DNA of 64,000 nt from Bacillus siamensis KCTC 13613 (GTDB taxonomy: Bacteria; Bacillota; Bacilli; Bacillales; Bacillaceae), in the NCBI RefSeq assembly GCF_000262045.1, contig NZ_AJVF01000013.1, positions 496,001 to 560,000 of the forward strand, given 5' to 3'. Below, piece after piece: positions 62,224 through 64,000 of the stretch (position 1 is the stretch's first letter; the number at the start of each line of letters is the position of its first letter). The notes under the pieces are model-generated. The model made no database searches. It saw only the letters and a program-made list of their open reading frames with translations, and was not told the DNA's origin. A program made the translations under genes and the position numbers.

Positions 62224-62273
62224 GTACAATGCCCCTTCCCTCATGTAAAATGTAAGACAGAAAGGATGGTTTT

Positions 62274-62636
62274 ATGAAAAAATACATAATTATCCTTATA
62301 TCTCTGGTTATTATAACACTTGGAGGGATATTTATGAAGGAACAACACGACAAAAAAATGGAAGCCCAAGAAGCTAAAAAAGAAGAATTGTATTCTTTGG
62401 CTAAAAAAAGAATGACTGACTTTATTAAAACAAACTATAAAGGTATTGAACAAATTAATTACACTGATGATTATGAGGTAAACCCAATGGGTGGCATTGA
62501 AATCAATGGTTACCTCAATGGAAATAAGAAAAAAGAAATATGGGGAATCTATGATAAAGGTAATGACAAAGTCATATCTTTCACTGTGGATGCAACCGAG
62601 AAGCCTGAGTGCGAAGATAACGTATGTGAGTATTAA
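62274..62636 (+). CDS. DUF1433-like membrane-anchored protein, probable immunity protein 1
   Basis: 120 residues with one N-terminal hydrophobic segment (about 4-20, IIILISLVIITLGGIF) lacking a lipobox cysteine, and an outside domain with MGGIEINGYLNGNKKKE and a C-terminal cysteine pair (PECEDNVCEY). The topology places it outside the membrane, where a phospholipase toxin would act. Divergent from the toxin gene and duplicated at 62793. DUF1433 is a recollection, not a search result. Confidence 0.65.
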   Translation: MKKYIIILISLVIITLGGIFMKEQHDKKMEAQEAKKEELYSLAKKRMTDFIKTNYKGIEQINYTDDYEVNPMGGIEINGYLNGNKKKEIWGIYDKGNDKVISFTVDATEKPECEDNVCEY

Positions 62637-62643
62637 GTATACA

Positions 62644-62675
62644 ACCCCTCACCATAGAGTAGAGGGGTCTTTTAT
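62644..62675 (+). terminator. terminator of the first immunity-like gene
   Basis: Stem ACCCCTC / GAGGGGT followed by CTTTTATG. Confidence 0.7.
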
Positions 62676-62792
62676 GCTTTCTCAAAACTCATTAGTATTA
62701 TCAAAGGATCGGATACTTTTCTTAACCCACTTCAATAGATTTTTCAAAAAAATGATAATCCACTCTCATTATACGACAAGAAGGATGGTTTT

Positions 62793-63155
62793 ATGGAGAA
62801 ATCCATAATTATACTTACTACTCTAGCTCTAATAACACTTGGGGGAATATACATGAAACACCAATATGATGAAAAGCAAGAAAAAGTTAAGACTGCAGAA
62901 CTAGAGTTATTTGATAAAGCTAAAAAACGAATGACTGATTACATAAATGCCAACTATGAAGGTATAGATAAAATTGATTTCTCGGACAAATATGAAATAG
63001 ATCCAATGGGAGGGATTAATGCAGAGGGTTATTTGAACGGCAACAAAGAAAAAGAGTTTTGGGGGATTTATGACAAGTCAAATGACACTATAACATCGTC
63101 TTATGTTGATGCTAAAGAAAAGCCAGAATGCGAAGATAAGCCATGTGAATATTAA
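62793..63155 (+). CDS. DUF1433-like membrane-anchored protein, probable immunity protein 2
   Basis: 120 residues, aligning without gaps to the protein at 62274 over its whole length (shared LITLGGI, KKRMTD, MGGI, GYLNGNK, WGIYDK, KPECED, CEY) but with many substitutions. Even the ribosome-site region AAGGATGGTTTTATG is shared, so the pair arose by tandem duplication. It has its own terminator. Role as toxin immunity is inferred from context. Confidence 0.65.
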   Translation: MEKSIIILTTLALITLGGIYMKHQYDEKQEKVKTAELELFDKAKKRMTDYINANYEGIDKIDFSDKYEIDPMGGINAEGYLNGNKEKEFWGIYDKSNDTITSSYVDAKEKPECEDKPCEY

Positions 63156-63186
63156 AAAGAGGATAAATCATCAAATAAACAAAAGT

Positions 63187-63225
63187 GTCCCCTCAAAGAA
63201 ATTTAAGGGGACTATTTATTTACTT
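63187..63225 (+). terminator. terminator of the second immunity-like gene
   Basis: Stem GTCCCCT / AGGGGAC followed by a T-rich tract. Confidence 0.75.
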
Positions 63226-63672
63226 AAACCATTTTGCCATACTGACCAGACACATATCGGCGTTTACCGTTATGAATGATCTCCCAGTATCCTTTAGAAT
63301 TGTTTGAACCTCTAACAGACCCAGCGATACAATTGTCTTATCAAGCCCAATTGCACCTATGTTCTTAGCTTTAATACGGTCAGGTTTGTCCATGATAATT
63401 GCAGCATTTGATACACCTACAATTTTAATCTTACCGACTGATTTTATGCCTGAATTTGTGGATTTTGAAGGTGCAGAAGATGCTTTCTTTCCAAAAGTAT
63501 CAGTACCATAGCCCTTATAGTTGAATTGAAGGTGTGGCTGATCTACAAACCCTGTCCAATCTCCACCCCATTCAAAGCCAATTGATTTGGCATAAGCAAT
63601 AAATTTCTTAATATCAGATGCACCATAACCATTCCATTTAGTATGAGATTTAGAATAACCACCAATCGTAAA
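63224..63672 (-). pseudogene. remnant of a phage endolysin (M15-type peptidase plus SH3-like domain), frameshifted
   Basis: Minus strand translation gives the end of an M15/VanY-like peptidase (SDIKKFIAYAKSIGFEWGG, DWTGFVDQPHLQFNYKG) followed by an SH3-like wall-binding domain. Near 63340 the frame is lost: up to there one frame reads IGAIGLDKTI, after it the next frame reads AGSVRGSNNSKGYWEIIHNG to QYGKMV and stop. The N-terminal half of the enzyme is missing; the frame opens abruptly after a stop at about 63673. Not functional as it stands. Confidence 0.75.
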
Positions 63673-64000
63673 TTATCAGATTGGCTGTTCCACCTGTTCC
63701 GCTAAGTGGTACTGATTTTACTGCACCTCCGTATGGTACGAATTCAACCGGAATTGAGCCGAAAATGATTTCCGGATCTGTTTTCACATGCCCCCTTAAA
63801 ATTAAAAACGCTCCCCATTTTGCGTACATTGGTGTCCGCGTACCTGCTGTAGCCCCATTCTTTAGCATGATGTTGACATATGTGACAGCTCCGTTCCATT
63901 TCTTACGCTCAGCATCAGAGGTATGCCGGATTTGATTAAAACTATGTGCAGTGAACTGTTGTAACAATTCTTCCATTTTAGCTTTGAAATCTGATGTGAA
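63650..64000 (-). CDS. C-terminal part of a phage tail-fibre/baseplate-like protein, 5' end beyond the window
   Basis: The open frame runs through the right edge (an internal ATG at 63976 is not necessarily the start). The product reads QQFTAHSFNQIRHTSDAERK ... FGSIPVEFVPYGGAVKSVPL ... GGTANLIIY and then ends abruptly with DWWLF. The middle resembles C-terminal domains of Bacillus prophage tail proteins. The last residues run into the endolysin remnant, so the gene may have been fused or truncated by a deletion. Confidence 0.6.
   Translation of the reverse strand, partial: FTSDFKAKMEELLQQFTAHSFNQIRHTSDAERKKWNGAVTYVNIMLKNGATAGTRTPMYAKWGAFLILRGHVKTDPEIIFGSIPVEFVPYGGAVKSVPLSGTGGTANLIIYDWWLF

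Noticed and set aside
1-64000. CRISPR arrays, rRNA or tRNA genes
   Set aside because: I saw no regularly spaced identical repeats and no rRNA- or tRNA-like sequence in the window.

Overview
The window is a chromosomal segment of a Bacillus subtilis-group bacterium. Gene order from ykpA through the fru, ykn, moa/mob, yku, ykw, pts and ykv genes follows that remembered for B. subtilis 168, reversed, and many proteins (HPr, DapH, KinA, FadH, AbbA, SplB, GlcT) can be recognised almost word for word. Amino-acid differences, and the absence of yknU/yknV, ykuU and fadG from their usual places, point to a relative such as B. velezensis/B. amyloliquefaciens rather than 168 itself. That species call is an inference. 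I saw no rRNA, tRNA or CRISPR array.

Layout: 1-6161 holds the 3' truncated ABC-F gene ykpA, ykoA, signal peptidase sipT and the fructose operon fruR-fruK-fruA. 6446-10165 is the SigW-type yknW-X-Y-Z envelope operon. 10509-14675 is a tightly overlapping molybdenum-cofactor operon (mobA-moeB-moeA-mobB-moaE-moaD). 14820-25537 carries yknT, rok, ykuV, mechanosensitive channel ykuT, ykuS, lysine/DAP genes dapH-dapL, the Fur-controlled flavodoxin operon ykuN-ykuO-ykuP, ccpC, darB, abbA, ykuK and ykuJ. 25807-25892 is the Fur-controlled sRNA FsrA. 25983-39137 holds ykuI, a small membrane protein, fadH with a FadR operator, ykuE, ykuD, ykuC, ykyB, cheV, patA, kinA and pbpH. 39478-44414 holds ykwD, ykwC and mcpC, with a 1.2-kb foreign segment wedged between ykwD and ykwC. 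44542-51232 holds splA-splB and the glucose PTS (glcT, ptsG with its RAT antiterminator leader, ptsH, ptsI). 51304-59716 holds ykvZ, ykvY, Fe(II) efflux ATPase pfeT, stoA, ykvU, ykvT, ykvS and ykvR.

From about 59720 to the right edge the window becomes accessory. It holds a candidate small RNA (promoter plus terminator, no gene), IS200/IS605-like hairpins, a coiled-coil mini-protein, and a compact polymorphic-toxin module: a lipase-domain protein with a helical C-terminal domain, a small helical partner gene 12 bp downstream, and two tandem divergent DUF1433-like membrane proteins that look like duplicated immunity genes. This resembles the reversed-architecture type VII lipase effectors described in staphylococci and is the best candidate for an under-described system here. 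The edge is decayed prophage: a frameshifted endolysin remnant and the end of a tail-fibre-like protein.

Regulation is unusually readable: cre and tandem FruR-type sites, a SigW promoter, two Fur boxes at ykuN, Fur over the fsrA promoter, PerR and Fur sites stacked at pfeT, a Spo0A box at abbA, a FadR box at fadH, SigH at kinA, SigD at cheV, a WalR-type repeat near pbpH, and the GlcT RAT/terminator at ptsG. Iron homeostasis (ykuNOP, fsrA, pfeT), sugar uptake (fru, pts) and sporulation entry (kinA, abbA, rok, splAB, stoA, ykvU) are the main themes.
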